Notes: a model not told the origin generated them from the letters alone. A stretch of 14,782 nt of DNA from an uncultured Lactobacillus sp. (GCA_905204935.1 CAJLBJ010000032.1:1-14782), one strand, 5' to 3'; shown: positions 6,551 through 14,782, counted from the stretch's first letter. A program made the numbers and translations.

Positions 6551-8125
6551 TTATTTTTTATCTTGTTGGGCTAGCTGTTGAGCATAACGTTTATTGCCTC
6601 GATAGAGCTCTACTATTGTCCAAATTAATAACAAGATAATAGCAACAATTAAAATATATGCAATGTTATGTGCTAAAGTTAATTCACTAGCTGTAGGATT
6701 GTCGCCAAAGAACCCAGCAATTGAATCAGGAAGATTACGCAAGTTGAGGTAGGTCAAAGCGATAACAGAGATCCAACCTAAAATTTTAATCCATACAGGA
6801 TTTTTAAATCGTTTACCCATTTCAACTTCATTACTTGTCATAATTAACAACGGTAGCATACAAAATGGTAAAGCAAAGGCTAAAAAGACTTGCGAATTGT
6901 TCATTAAATTATTTAAAGCTTCATGTTCTTTAACAGTACTTTGACCAGAAGATAAAACGACACAAATTAAAACAGGAATAACTGATAAAAGACGAGTTAA
7001 TAAACGACGTGCCCACATTGGCATTCGCATGTGAATGAATCCTTCCATGATAACTTGTCCTGTTAACGTACCGGTAATAGTAGAATTTTGACCAGAGGCA
7101 AGTAAAGCAATCGCAAACAAAGTTGATAAAATGCCTGATTTGGCAACGCTGATTAAAACACCATTACTTAAAGTTGAAGTATCGGACAATGCTTCATATA
7201 ATCCGAAAAATGAAGGATCTTTAACGGCCCCGCTTTTGAAAACTGCAACCCCCATGATAAGCAACAAGCAGTTAACAATAAAAGCAGCAGTTAATTGGAT
7301 GTTTGAATCCCATGTAGTGAAACGAACAGCAGAAGCAACATCGTCTTCATTATCATGGTTAATTTTACGTGTTTGCGAAACTGCAGAATGTAGATATAGG
7401 TTATGTGGCATAACAGTTGCTCCGATAATTCCTAAAGCACCAGAAATAGGTGTCATACCACGGATTTCTGGTGAAGATGAAAAGGTATCTGCGGTAGGAA
7501 TAAAGCCTTTAAAGACAGCACCCCAATCAGGATTTGAGAGTGCAACTTGATAAATAAAGACAAATAAGATTACTAAAATTAAAGCTACAACTAAAGCTTC
7601 GATTTTTCTAAAGCCAACTTTAGTTAATAATAAGAGAATAAAAACATCTAAAACAGTAATAAAGACAGCATAAACAAGTGGAATATCAAATAATAAATAT
7701 AGTGCGATAGCCGCCCCGATAACCTCAGCGATATCTGTAGCCATAATTGCCAATTCAGTCATAATCCATAATAAGATTCCAAGTGCTTTACCAGTACGTG
7801 CCCGAATGGCTTGGGCTAAATCCATCTGGGTCACAATTCCAAGTTTGGCTGCCATGTATTGTAAAAGCATCGCAATCAAACTTGATATTAAGATCACAGA
7901 CATTAGCAAGTATTGAAAATTTTGTCCCCCAGTAATTGAAGTTGACCAGTTACCAGGATCCATGTAACCCACAGCTACTAGAGCGCCTGGTCCGGAGTAA
8001 GCAAATAAAGTTTTCCAAAAGCCTTTACCCTTAGGAACTTCGACGGTTCCATTGATTTCTTCTAGCGAGCGCCCGTTGGCATAAGAAATCATTTTATGTT
8101 TATTGTGTTTTTGTGCAGTACTCAC
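6551..8125 (-). CDS. mntH: Nramp-family divalent metal (Mn2+) : proton symporter MntH
   Basis: This inner-membrane transporter imports Mn2+ (and possibly Fe2+) with protons. The 524-residue protein has about eleven hydrophobic segments, the Nramp metal-site motif DPGN at 56-59 in helix 1, and MPH at 239-241 within [13 protein letters not shown] in helix 6, whose Met coordinates transition metals. The residue before them, Ala236, also fits. About 40 charged residues precede helix 1, a little longer than in E. coli. The start is GTG at 8125, supported by AAAGGTGG at 8134-8141 nine nt upstream; the ATG 11 codons further in lacks such a site. Two AGGT/ACCT inverted repeats lie in the promoter region, pointing to repression by a metal-loaded DtxR/MntR-type regulator. 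Lactobacilli typically hold high Mn2+ levels and carry several mntH paralogues, so this may not be the only one. Confidence 0.95.
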   Translation of the reverse strand: MSTAQKHNKHKMISYANGRSLEEINGTVEVPKGKGFWKTLFAYSGPGALVAVGYMDPGNWSTSITGGQNFQYLLMSVILISSLIAMLLQYMAAKLGIVTQMDLAQAIRARTGKALGILLWIMTELAIMATDIAEVIGAAIALYLLFDIPLVYAVFITVLDVFILLLLTKVGFRKIEALVVALILVILFVFIYQVALSNPDWGAVFKGFIPTADTFSSSPEIRGMTPISGALGIIGATVMPHNLYLHSAVSQTRKINHDNEDDVASAVRFTTWDSNIQLTAAFIVNCLLLIMGVAVFKSGAVKDPSFFGLYEALSDTSTLSNGVLISVAKSGILSTLFAIALLASGQNSTITGTLTGQVIMEGFIHMRMPMWARRLLTRLLSVIPVLICVVLSSGQSTVKEHEALNNLMNNSQVFLAFALPFCMLPLLIMTSNEVEMGKRFKNPVWIKILGWISVIALTYLNLRNLPDSIAGFFGDNPTASELTLAHNIAYILIVAIILLLIWTIVELYRGNKRYAQQLAQQDKK

Positions 8126-8133
8126 AATAAATT

Positions 8134-8141
8134 TCCACCTT
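8134..8141 (-). promoter_or_regulatory. Ribosome binding site deciding the GTG start of mntH
   Basis: On the minus strand AAGGTGGA lies about 8-9 nt upstream of the GTG at 8125. No comparable site precedes the internal ATG. Confidence 0.7.
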
Positions 8142-8158
8142 TCTTTTTTCTTTCCAAT

Positions 8159-8173
8159 AGGTATTGTACACCT
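8159..8173. promoter_or_regulatory. Putative Mn-repressor operator 1 over the mntH -10
   Basis: AGGTATTGTACACCT is an AGGT-N7-ACCT inverted repeat. It covers the mntH -10 element, a position that would block transcription when bound. Confidence 0.5.
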
Positions 8174-8191
8174 TATTAAGCATAATGAAAA
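8163..8191 (-). promoter_or_regulatory. mntH promoter candidate
   Basis: On the minus strand, TTTTCA (8186-8191) and TACAAT (8163-8168) are separated by 17 bp. The -10 element lies wholly within the operator-like repeat at 8159-8173. Confidence 0.55.
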
Positions 8192-8197
8192 GTATTT

Positions 8198-8211
8198 TTA
8201 GGTATACCTTA
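8198..8211. promoter_or_regulatory. Putative Mn-repressor operator 2 upstream of mntH -35
   Basis: TTAGGTATACCTTA contains the perfect 10-bp palindrome AGGTATACCT (8200-8209), and is flanked by T-rich and A-rich arms. The TTAGGT...ACCTAA shape resembles operators of the DtxR/MntR family. It lies 8 bp upstream of the mntH -35. Confidence 0.55.
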
Positions 8212-8271
8212 GAAAATATCTCTTTAAACTAAAAAAATTAATAAAATTGTGAAATTTTAGTAGATATTTCT
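8211..8271. repeat. AT-rich nested inverted repeat between mntH and ypbB
   Basis: The outer arms 8211-8221 and 8262-8271 pair with one bulged A (AGAAAATATCT against AGATATTTCT). The inner arms 8228-8239 and 8252-8261 pair over about 9 bp. The right-hand arms are contiguous, and the left-hand arms are separated by CTTTAA. There is no T-run that would make it a terminator. Confidence 0.4.
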
Positions 8272-8295
8272 ACACAGATTAAAGTTTTTTTTAGG

Positions 8296-8306
8296 TATAA
8301 TATAAT
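8296..8306 (+). promoter_or_regulatory. ypbB-recQ promoter (-10 region)
   Basis: Two overlapping TATAAT hexamers lie at 8296-8301 and 8301-8306. No strong -35 is seen at 16-18 bp. A third TAGGTAT copy (8292-8298), resembling half of the mntH operators, runs into the first hexamer. Confidence 0.55.
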
Positions 8307-8330
8307 ATAGAAAAGAAAGGAAGGATTTTT

Positions 8331-9371
8331 TTGGATAGTCGTTACTTGTTGTTATTTTTTGACCAAAATCAATTACGTCGTCCAAAGACTATTTGGCAGT
8401 TATTGACCGCCAAACTAACAACATCAACTTTATATGGTGGTTTACGCTACGATTTATTAAGTTATATCAAGACGCCACTTGAGATGAACGCATTGCAATA
8501 TGAAAAGTCTTTACAAGAATTAATAGCTAAAGGATGGTTAAAAGTAAACGAAGAACAGTATTTGTTGACTGCTGCAGGATTACAACAAAAGAAACATTTT
8601 TTTGCTACACATCCATATCTTTGTTTAACACAACCAGGATTATTTGCACATATTGATTTACAATTATGGAATGCACGATTGTTATTAGTTGTTCAGGCTG
8701 TTTCGGAATTATGTCATCAAAACGCACATTATTATCCATGCGTTGAAGATGTTTTTGTTCAAGCTACTATCAAGCATTGGTTTAAACAAATTGGTAAAGA
8801 AAATGCTTGTGCTATTATTAAGGAAAGTCTTAATGAATTTTTAAAAGCACAGGATATAAAACAGGCAACAATTTTTAGTGCGCAACTTGTAGGCCATGAA
8901 TTTAGTGGTTTTACTAAGCAACAAATTGCACAACAATTTCTATTATCACCAGCAGAAGTGAGTTTTATTTGGTCAGATTTGGCTAGTGGATATGCATACT
9001 TTTTACAAACACATTATCCAAAAGCAAAAGTGTTATTAGATGGTGTTTTCAAAGTAAACATTTTATCTGCTAGTGCACAAGAAACATTTAATCTATTTAA
9101 ACAAGGTGTCAGTTTAAATCAAATTGCGCAAATAAAAAAAGTTAAAGTAAGTACAGTACAAGAGCATCTATTGAATGCTGCTATTTTAAGTCCGGATTTT
9201 GACTTTGATGTTTTTTTAAATAAACAAATACGCCTTTTTTTGATAAAACATCTAGGTTCTGATATAGATGCTTGGAATTATCAAAAAGTTGCTGAAAAAA
9301 TTGACTTTTTTAGATTTAGATTGTATGAAATTGAAAAAAGTAAGGAGCGTAATGCATATGGGGAAACTTGA
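8331..9371 (+). CDS. ypbB: YpbB-type helix-turn-helix protein, recQ partner
   Basis: This 346-residue protein, with a TTG start at 8331 preceded by GGAAGGA, has no catalytic motif I recognise. The C-terminal third contains a helix-turn-helix of the HTH_40 type (about residues 255-285, FKQGVSLNQIAQIKKVKVSTVQEHL), a module also found at the C-terminus of some RecQ and MarR-like proteins. A second helical pattern near 190-210 (GFTKQQIAQQFLLSPAEVSF) also looks like an HTH or helical repeat. The length and its position directly before recQ match Bacillus YpbB, whose gene precedes recS. It overlaps recQ by 14 nt, so the two are likely translated together, and a role in RecQ loading or control is a reasonable inference, not shown. 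The sequence is very Lys/Gln/Asn-rich, which is not unusual for this genome. Confidence 0.82.
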   Translation: MDSRYLLLFFDQNQLRRPKTIWQLLTAKLTTSTLYGGLRYDLLSYIKTPLEMNALQYEKSLQELIAKGWLKVNEEQYLLTAAGLQQKKHFFATHPYLCLTQPGLFAHIDLQLWNARLLLVVQAVSELCHQNAHYYPCVEDVFVQATIKHWFKQIGKENACAIIKESLNEFLKAQDIKQATIFSAQLVGHEFSGFTKQQIAQQFLLSPAEVSFIWSDLASGYAYFLQTHYPKAKVLLDGVFKVNILSASAQETFNLFKQGVSLNQIAQIKKVKVSTVQEHLLNAAILSPDFDFDVFLNKQIRLFLIKHLGSDIDAWNYQKVAEKIDFFRFRLYEIEKSKERNAYGET

Positions 9372-10782
9372 AGATTTTTTACAAAAAAAATACGGTTATC
9401 CCGATTTTAAAGATGGACAAAAACAAGTTATTCAGGCATTATTAGCCCAGCAAAATACTTTGGCGTTACTCGCAACTGGAACAGGCAAATCTTTATGCTA
9501 TCAGTTTTATGGGAAATATACTAAACAAAGAGTTTTGATTATTTCGCCTTTACTATCTTTGATGCAAGATCAAGTTGAGCAAATGCGATACAATGGTGAA
9601 AAAAGAGTGATTGCATTAAATTCAATGTTAACAGCATCTCAAAGAAAGATAGTGTTACAACATCTTAAACAGTATCAATATGTATATTCATCTCCTGAAA
9701 TATTGCAAAATCAAGAGGTAATGCAAGCATTAAGAAAGTTAAAATGGGGCTTGTTAGCTATTGATGAAGCACATTGTATTTCGCAATGGGGACCAGACTT
9801 TAGACCAGATTATTTGCAATTAGGAAATTTAAGAAAAAAATTAGCTAATCCATTGACGCTAGTATTAAGTGCCACAGTAACACCTAAAATTCAAATAGAT
9901 ATTATTGAAACTTTAGCATTCGATACAAAACCAACGATTATAAAAAGAAGTGTTAATCGTGAAAATATTTATTTAGCATGTGAAAAATATCCATCTGAAA
10001 AACAAAAAGCAGACAGATTATTAACCTTAGTTGCTAGTTTGACAGGACCAGGACTGATTTATTTTTCAAGTAAAAAGAAAGCCAATGAGTTTAGTGACTT
10101 AATTCGAACTGATTTAAAATTGCCTTGTAGTGCTTATCATGCTGATTTGGAATTAAGTGAACGTTATAAAATACAACAACAATTTATCAAAAATCAATTA
10201 CAAGTAGTTTGTGCAACTAGTGCCTTTGGTATGGGGATCAACAAAAAAGATATTCGCTATGTCATCCACTATCACCTGTCAGCTAATGTTGAAAGTTATC
10301 TACAAGAAATTGGTCGAGCAGGGCGTGATGGAAAAGAAAGTTTGGCCTTATTGTTGTATACTCCTAATGATATTGATTTGCAAAGAAAATTAAGTCTAGA
10401 TACAATTCCAGACAAGGTAGAGATAGCCAATTATTATTGCCATCCAATGACGGCAACGTTAACTTTTAAGCAAGAATTGCTAAAATATTATTATGATAGG
10501 CATTATAAGCTTGATGAAGTAATGGCTTTATTTGAGCAAAGATTAAATGTTAAAAGAAGTGATTTAAGTGCGATGCAGTCTTATATAGACTATCAAGGAT
10601 GCAAGCGCCAATATCTATTGAAATATTTTGGTGAAACAAAAGATGTAAAGCATGATGAGAGATGCTGCCAAGTAAAAGGGAGTATAGATATGACAAAATT
10701 CAATGATGTCAGTGTTAAAATGAGAGAAAAACTTTTAATACCAAGTTATTCGGAGATTTTAGCACAAATTTTTGCTATTTGA
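9358..10782 (+). CDS. recQ: RecQ-family ATP-dependent DNA helicase (short, RecS-like)
   Basis: This 3'-5' superfamily 2 DNA helicase acts in recombination and repair. The 474-residue protein has motif 0 (KDGQKQVI), Walker A ATGTGKS (39-45), motif II DEAH (136-139) followed by the aromatic-rich loop HCISQWGPDFRPDY, motif III SATVTP (171-176), motif V ATSAFGMGI and motif VI QEIGRAGRDG (316-325). The RecQ C-terminal zinc region is present but degenerate: Cys414 in QGCKRQYLLKYFGE is followed by only a CysCys pair (436-437). There is no HRDC domain, as in Bacillus RecS. The start at 9358 lies 10 nt after AAGGAG (9342-9347); an in-frame ATG at 9352 would give two more residues and is the alternative. 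The frame stays open further upstream inside ypbB, but no ribosome site supports an earlier start. Confidence 0.94.
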   Translation: MGKLEDFLQKKYGYPDFKDGQKQVIQALLAQQNTLALLATGTGKSLCYQFYGKYTKQRVLIISPLLSLMQDQVEQMRYNGEKRVIALNSMLTASQRKIVLQHLKQYQYVYSSPEILQNQEVMQALRKLKWGLLAIDEAHCISQWGPDFRPDYLQLGNLRKKLANPLTLVLSATVTPKIQIDIIETLAFDTKPTIIKRSVNRENIYLACEKYPSEKQKADRLLTLVASLTGPGLIYFSSKKKANEFSDLIRTDLKLPCSAYHADLELSERYKIQQQFIKNQLQVVCATSAFGMGINKKDIRYVIHYHLSANVESYLQEIGRAGRDGKESLALLLYTPNDIDLQRKLSLDTIPDKVEIANYYCHPMTATLTFKQELLKYYYDRHYKLDEVMALFEQRLNVKRSDLSAMQSYIDYQGCKRQYLLKYFGETKDVKHDERCCQVKGSIDMTKFNDVSVKMREKLLIPSYSEILAQIFAI

Positions 10783-10820
10783 ATATTAAATATGAGAATA
10801 GCTATCACTAGGCATGCTCT

Positions 10821-10848
10821 TTGTTTTGAATGTTTTTTATGGTAGAAT
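10821..10848 (+). promoter_or_regulatory. Promoter of the LysM protein gene (and probably cmk)
   Basis: TTGTTT (10821-10826) and TAGAAT (10843-10848) are 16 bp apart, with an extended -10 TGG at 10840-10842. The gene's GGAGG site is at 10870-10874. Confidence 0.65.
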
Positions 10849-10881
10849 ACCATATAGCACCGTTGATATGGAGGAAAGTTT

Positions 10882-11457
10882 ATGAGTCAAAAAGATGATC
10901 GTCATACCAAAAAACCTTGGGAAAATACATTTGATGATGAAAAAGATGACCAAGGGAATTATTCGCGGACAGCTAGTCGTAAAAGTTCACATAAAAATAC
11001 CGTTTTAACAACCTCACTTTTAATAGGTTTTGTTGCAATAATTGTTGCTACAATTGCACTGTACTTTATCTCACAAAAAACAGCAAGTCAGTCTTTTGAT
11101 GACAACGGCAATGTCAAAGTTGTAACTTCTACTGGAAAGAAGAGTTCAAAAAAGGAGGCGGAAAGCTCTAAGGCTGAAAGTTCTAGTCGACAAGATGAAA
11201 ACACTAGTGAAAGTGCTACTGAAAGTAGTCAAGAACAAGCAAATTCTTCTAGTCAACAAGAAGAACAAAGCTCATCTGCAAGTACAGCTGAATCGACACA
11301 AGACCAAGAGGGACAATATGTTACCGTACAAGCAGGTCAAGGCTTGTATCGTGTCGCTACTAATAATGGTTTAACAGTTGACGAGTTACTTAAATTAAAC
11401 CCAGGTCTAACAGCTAATTCGACCTTAACTCCAGGGCAACAGTTGAGAATTAAATAG
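10882..11457 (+). CDS. Membrane-anchored LysM peptidoglycan-binding protein (YpbE-like)
   Basis: This 191-residue bitopic membrane protein has a charged cytoplasmic N-terminus (about 1-39), a single transmembrane helix (about 40-64, VLTTSLLIGFVAIIVATIALYF), a low-complexity extracytoplasmic linker rich in Ser, Glu and Gln (about 85-142), and a C-terminal LysM domain (146-190) with YVTVQAGQGLYRVA, a DELLKLNP turn and PGQQLRI. LysM binds N-acetylglucosamine-containing glycans, so it probably touches peptidoglycan while anchored in the membrane. No enzymatic domain is visible. Bacillus YpbE has the same plan and lies in the same recQ-to-cmk neighbourhood, so orthology is likely. It has its own promoter, 16 nt separate it from the cmk ribosome site and start, and no terminator lies between, so cmk is probably co-transcribed. 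Confidence 0.88.
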   Translation: MSQKDDRHTKKPWENTFDDEKDDQGNYSRTASRKSSHKNTVLTTSLLIGFVAIIVATIALYFISQKTASQSFDDNGNVKVVTSTGKKSSKKEAESSKAESSSRQDENTSESATESSQEQANSSSQQEEQSSSASTAESTQDQEGQYVTVQAGQGLYRVATNNGLTVDELLKLNPGLTANSTLTPGQQLRIK

Positions 11458-11479
11458 TTAGATTTAAGGAGATATGATG

Positions 11480-12157
11480 ATGGATAAGATACAAATTGCA
11501 ATTGATGGCCCAGCTTCTGCAGGTAAAAGTACAGTTGCAAAGTTAGTTGCGAAACAAATGAATTACGTATATTGCGATACAGGGGCAATGTATCGTGCTG
11601 TAACGTGGGCTGCGTTGCAAAAAGGTATTGCGTTAGATGACGATGTAGCCTTGGGACAATTGTTAGAAAAGATTACAATTAGCTTTCAAGCTGCCAAACC
11701 AGAACAAAAGGTCTTTGTTGATCAAAGCGAAGTTACTAAAGAGATTCGTATGCCTGAGGTTACTAATAATGTTTCGTTAGTAGCCGCTCAACCAAGTGTC
11801 CGCGCGTATTTAACAACAAAGCAACAAGAAATTGCACAAGCTGGCGGAATTGTGATGGATGGACGAGATATTGGAACAACTGTCTTGCCTAATGCACAGG
11901 TTAAGATTTTTTTGGTGGCAAGTGTTAAACAAAGAGCGCTACGTCGATACAAAGAAAATCAACAAAAAGGTATAAATACACCATTAGATGTTTTAGAAGA
12001 TGAGATTGCTAAACGTGATTATAAAGATTCGCATCGTGAAGTTTCTCCTTTAGTGAAGGCTAAAGATGCAATTTTACTGGATACAACGTCGTTAACAATT
12101 GAGCAAGTTGTCGAAGAAATTACAAAAATTATTAAAAATAAAATCGAAATAATGTAA
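11480..12157 (+). CDS. cmk: Cytidylate kinase (CMP/dCMP kinase)
   Basis: This enzyme phosphorylates CMP and dCMP to the diphosphates with ATP, salvaging pyrimidine nucleotides. The protein of about 225 residues opens with [15 protein letters not shown], the CMK P-loop, followed by the [11 protein letters not shown] substrate-binding block. [14 protein letters not shown] and [20 protein letters not shown] are family signatures that bind CMP. The region between holds the NMP-binding insert typical of the long bacterial CMK type. Three ATGs occur in a row at 11474, 11477 and 11480; the ribosome site AAGGAG (11466-11471) is best spaced (8 nt) for the third, which I use. The gene follows the LysM gene closely and precedes rpsA, as in many Firmicutes. 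Confidence 0.97.
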   Translation: MDKIQIAIDGPASAGKSTVAKLVAKQMNYVYCDTGAMYRAVTWAALQKGIALDDDVALGQLLEKITISFQAAKPEQKVFVDQSEVTKEIRMPEVTNNVSLVAAQPSVRAYLTTKQQEIAQAGGIVMDGRDIGTTVLPNAQVKIFLVASVKQRALRRYKENQQKGINTPLDVLEDEIAKRDYKDSHREVSPLVKAKDAILLDTTSLTIEQVVEEITKIIKNKIEIM

Positions 12158-12228
12158 TTATAACTGGAATTATTGAATAAAATAGGTTAAAATTATTTTA
12201 GAGTTAGTCGTTAAGGAGGACATAGTCC

Positions 12229-13419
12229 ATGAGTGAATCAGAAAATAACAAGGATTTATTAGAAGCTTTGAATAGTGTTAAGCCAGTTAATGTTGGCGAT
12301 GTGGTTAAAGGTGAAGTTTTAGCCTTTGATGACTCAAAGCAAGTTATCGTCGGAATTGAAGGCACAGGTGTTGAAGGTGTTGTTCCAGCACGTGAACTTA
12401 GTGTCAAGACAGATAATGTCGAAGATGAAATTAAGGTTGGAGATATCTTAGATTTAGTCGTTATTTCTAAGATTGGTTCTGACAAGGAAGGCGGTAGCTA
12501 CTTGTTGTCACAACGCCGCTTAGAAGCTCGCAAAGTATGGGGCGAAATCGAAAGCAAATTTGAAGCAGGTGAAAAAATTGTTGCACCTGTAACACAAGTT
12601 GTTAAGGGCGGTTTAGTTGTTGACGCTGGTGTTCGTGGTTTTGTTCCTGCATCTATGGTTTCAGATCATTTTGTTGAAGATCTTAGCCAGTTTAAGGGTC
12701 AAGAACTTGAACTTAAGATTGTTGAAATTGAACCAAGCGAAAATCGTTTAATTCTTTCTCATAAAGAAATTGCACAAGCTAAGCGTGAAGAAAAACGGCA
12801 AGCTGTTTTGAATAGTTTAGCTGCAGGTGATGTAGTTGAAGGAAAAGTTGCACGTTTAACTAATTTTGGTGCATTTATTGATTTGGGCGGTGTTGATGGT
12901 TTAGTACACGTTTCTGAAATTTCATTTGAACGCATTGGTAAACCAGCCGATGTTTTACAAGTTGGTCAAGATGTAAAAGTTAAGGTTTTAGCGGTTGATC
13001 CACAAGAAGATCGAATTTCACTTTCAATTAAACAAACATTGCCACAACCATGGGACAACATTCAAGAAAAAGTTGCGGAAGGTGATGTAGTTGAAGGGAC
13101 CGTTAAACGTTTAACAAGCTTCGGTGCTTTTGTAGAAGTTTTCCCAGGTGTTGAAGGTTTAGTTCACATTTCACAAATTTCTCATAAGCATATTGCAACA
13201 CCAAATGAAGTTTTAACTTCTGGTCAAATTGTTAAAGCAAAAGTTTTAGGTGTAAATGCACAAGAACATCGTTTAGCATTATCTATTAAAGCTTTGCAAG
13301 AAAAACCAGCAGTTAAAAAAGAAGAAGCTCCAGTTCAAGACGAAGAACCAGTTGAATTTCCTGAAGAAGAAAAGGGATTTACTTTAGGTGATATCGTTGG
13401 AGAAGAATTAAAAGATTAA
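12229..13419 (+). CDS. rpsA: Four-domain S1 RNA-binding protein (ribosomal protein S1 homologue)
   Basis: This 396-residue RNA-binding protein is made of four S1/OB-fold repeats, about residues 22-95, 112-179, 198-268 and 283-354, followed by an acidic tail. The last two repeats carry the best S1 consensus (GKVARLTNFGAFIDLGGVDGLVHVSE and its counterpart). E. coli S1 has six repeats; the Gram-positive type, such as Bacillus YpfD, has four and is not a stable ribosomal subunit there, although in lactobacilli it is annotated as S1. The start is set by a strong AAGGAGG (12213-12219). It is 71 nt after cmk and I see only a weak promoter candidate there (TGGAAT 12165-12170, TAAAAT 12188-12193), so transcription from the cmk side is likely. 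A terminator follows. Confidence 0.95.
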   Translation: MSESENNKDLLEALNSVKPVNVGDVVKGEVLAFDDSKQVIVGIEGTGVEGVVPARELSVKTDNVEDEIKVGDILDLVVISKIGSDKEGGSYLLSQRRLEARKVWGEIESKFEAGEKIVAPVTQVVKGGLVVDAGVRGFVPASMVSDHFVEDLSQFKGQELELKIVEIEPSENRLILSHKEIAQAKREEKRQAVLNSLAAGDVVEGKVARLTNFGAFIDLGGVDGLVHVSEISFERIGKPADVLQVGQDVKVKVLAVDPQEDRISLSIKQTLPQPWDNIQEKVAEGDVVEGTVKRLTSFGAFVEVFPGVEGLVHISQISHKHIATPNEVLTSGQIVKAKVLGVNAQEHRLALSIKALQEKPAVKKEEAPVQDEEPVEFPEEEKGFTLGDIVGEELKD

Positions 13420-13440
13420 TTTAATTAGTGATAAATAACT

Positions 13441-13480
13441 AAACTGACCCAGAAGTTACTTGCCTTTGGGTCAGTTTTTT
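13441..13480 (+). terminator. Terminator after rpsA
   Basis: AAACTGACCCA (13441-13451) pairs with TGGGTCAGTTT (13467-13477) over 11 bp with a 15-nt loop, followed by a T-run to 13480. It lies between rpsA and der, leaving only a weak promoter candidate for der. Confidence 0.92.
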
Positions 13481-13526
13481 GTTAAAAATAAAAGATAGAT
13501 AAAATAAGAAAGTGAGGCGTTGCTAG

Positions 13527-14782
13527 TTGGCAAATCCAGTAGTGGCAATCGTAGGACGACCTAATGTTGGTAAATCAACTGTTTTTAATCGAATTGCTGG
13601 TGAGCGCATTTCAATTGTTGAAGATATTGCCGGCGTGACTCGTGATCGTATTTACGCACAAAGTGAATGGTTAGGCCAACCATTTAACTTAATTGATACC
13701 GGTGGGATTGATATTGGAGATGAACCATTTTTAACCCAGATTACGGAACAAGCAAAAATTGCAATTGATGAAGCTGATGTAATTGTATTTGTTGTTAGTG
13801 GACGTGAAGGGGTCACAGATGCAGATGAAAAAGTTGCGCGTATCCTGTATCAAACCGATAAACCAGTAATTTTGGCTGTTAATAAAATTGATAATCCTGA
13901 ATTACGTACAGAAATTTATGATTTTTATAGCTTAGGTTTTGGAGATCCCATAGCAATTTCTGGAACTCACGGAATTGGAACAGGAGATTTACTTGATCGG
14001 ATTTGTAAAGAATTCCCTGTTAAAGGTGAAGCCAGTGAAGATAATTCAATTAAATTTAGCTTTATCGGCCGACCTAATGTTGGTAAATCTTCATTAGTTA
14101 ATGCTATTTTAGGCGAAAATCGTGTAATCGTATCAAACGTTGAGGGAACGACTCGTGATGCAATCGATACTCGATTTGTGACTGAGGATCAAACAGAATT
14201 TACAATGATTGATACAGCCGGAATTCGTAAACGGGGCAAGGTTTATGAGTCAACCGAAAAATATTCAGTTTTACGTGCAATGCGCGCAATAGATCGCTCA
14301 GATGTAGTTTGTGTGGTTTTGAATGCTGAAGAGGGAATCAGAGAACAAGACAAACATGTTGCTGGCTATGCACACGAAGCAGGACGTGGTATTATCATTG
14401 TTGTTAATAAATGGGATACTTTGAAAAAAGATAATCATACAATGAAAGAATTCGAAACCAAAATTCGCCAAGAGTTTCAATATCTAAGTTATGCTCCGAT
14501 TATTTTTGTTTCTGCTAAGACACATCAAAGATTGGAAAACCTGCCTAGTTTGATTAAGAAGGTAAATGATAATCACGCACGACGAGTATCTTCAGCTGTA
14601 TTAAATGATGTTGTGATGGATGCTATTGCACATAATCCAACTCCAACCGATAATGGCAAACGATTGCGTGTTTATTATGCAACTCAGGTTGCGGTAAAAC
14701 CTCCAACGTTGGTGGTTTTTGTCAATGATCCAGAATTAATGCATTTTTCATATGAACGTTTTTTAGAAAATCAAATTCGAAC
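13527..14782 (+). CDS. der: Ribosome-assembly GTPase Der (EngA), 3' end cut by the window
   Basis: Der is an essential GTPase with two tandem G domains that acts in 50S subunit maturation. About 418 of roughly 436 residues are present. The first domain has GRPNVGKST (10-18), the DTGG switch II motif in [11 protein letters not shown], and NKID near 119. The second has GRPNVGKSS (about 180), [11 protein letters not shown] and NKWD near 294. The C-terminal KH-like domain begins after about residue 350 ([37 protein letters not shown]) and runs off the edge. The start is TTG at 13527 with GTGAGG (13512-13517) 9 nt upstream; the reading begins [16 protein letters not shown], exactly where the family begins, so no ATG is missing. 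A terminator separates it from rpsA, and its promoter is unclear. Confidence 0.96.
   Translation, partial: MANPVVAIVGRPNVGKSTVFNRIAGERISIVEDIAGVTRDRIYAQSEWLGQPFNLIDTGGIDIGDEPFLTQITEQAKIAIDEADVIVFVVSGREGVTDADEKVARILYQTDKPVILAVNKIDNPELRTEIYDFYSLGFGDPIAISGTHGIGTGDLLDRICKEFPVKGEASEDNSIKFSFIGRPNVGKSSLVNAILGENRVIVSNVEGTTRDAIDTRFVTEDQTEFTMIDTAGIRKRGKVYESTEKYSVLRAMRAIDRSDVVCVVLNAEEGIREQDKHVAGYAHEAGRGIIIVVNKWDTLKKDNHTMKEFETKIRQEFQYLSYAPIIFVSAKTHQRLENLPSLIKKVNDNHARRVSSAVLNDVVMDAIAHNPTPTDNGKRLRVYYATQVAVKPPTLVVFVNDPELMHFSYERFLENQIR

Noticed and set aside
7131..7550. 139-codon plus-strand ORF inside mntH
   Set aside because: It lies fully opposite the Nramp helices, has no ribosome site, and shows no recognisable domain.
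9268..9357. Longer recQ with a 30-residue N-terminal extension
   Set aside because: The extra part overlaps ypbB deeply, lacks a ribosome site, and RecQ proteins begin at about the MGKLEDFL position.
12204..12485. 93-codon minus-strand ORF opposite the start of rpsA
   Set aside because: It is a low-complexity Ser/Thr-rich shadow of the rpsA coding strand with no ribosome site; the plus-strand S1 domain is unmistakable.
1..14782. CRISPR arrays, tRNA or rRNA genes, insertion sequences, prophage or defence genes
   Set aside because: I saw no direct repeat arrays, no cloverleaf or rRNA sequence, and no transposase, integrase or known defence domain in either strand.

Overview
The window is a stretch of chromosome from a low-GC Gram-positive bacterium, most likely a member of the Lactobacillaceae. 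The evidence is AT-rich codon use, strong AGGAGG-type ribosome binding sites, a D-specific 2-hydroxyacid-type lactate dehydrogenase, a CGAAC-N4-GTTCG-type SOS operator, and Bacillus/Lactobacillus gene order (lexA/ynzC/yneF; ypbB-recQ-LysM-cmk-rpsA-der). I cannot name the species from the sequence alone.

Left part (1-3350): an incomplete reading frame at the edge, then lexA on the minus strand, divergent from ynzC and yneF, with a LexA-type operator lying in the lexA promoter. yneF converges on plsC (1-acylglycerol-3-phosphate acyltransferase), with back-to-back terminators between them. A divergent two-gene unit follows: a TrmN6-type tRNA methyltransferase overlapping a GIY-YIG protein, closed by a terminator.

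Middle (3350-8330): ldhD (D-lactate dehydrogenase) as a single-gene unit, then rpsB with a strong promoter and a structured leader of about 125 nt, an internal terminator/attenuator, and tsf. The strong terminator after tsf faces the terminator of a minus-strand Nramp manganese transporter gene, mntH. The usual pyrH-frr partners of tsf are not here. Upstream of mntH are two AGGT/ACCT inverted repeats that look like operators of a metal-sensing DtxR/MntR-type repressor.

Right part (8331-14782): ypbB (HTH_40 protein) overlaps recQ, followed by a membrane-anchored LysM protein with its own promoter, cmk (cytidylate kinase), a four-S1-domain rpsA homologue, and der (GTPase for ribosome assembly), which is cut by the window end. 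ypbB, mntH and der use non-ATG starts.

Functionally this is a housekeeping region: SOS control, phospholipid synthesis, tRNA modification, fermentation end-product formation, translation, manganese uptake, DNA repair, nucleotide metabolism and ribosome biogenesis. I found no mobile element, CRISPR array, tRNA, rRNA or defence system. The items most worth a second look are the reading-frame break on an A AAA AAG heptamer at the left edge, the putative Mn operators, the structured rpsB leader and the loss of the tsf-pyrH linkage.
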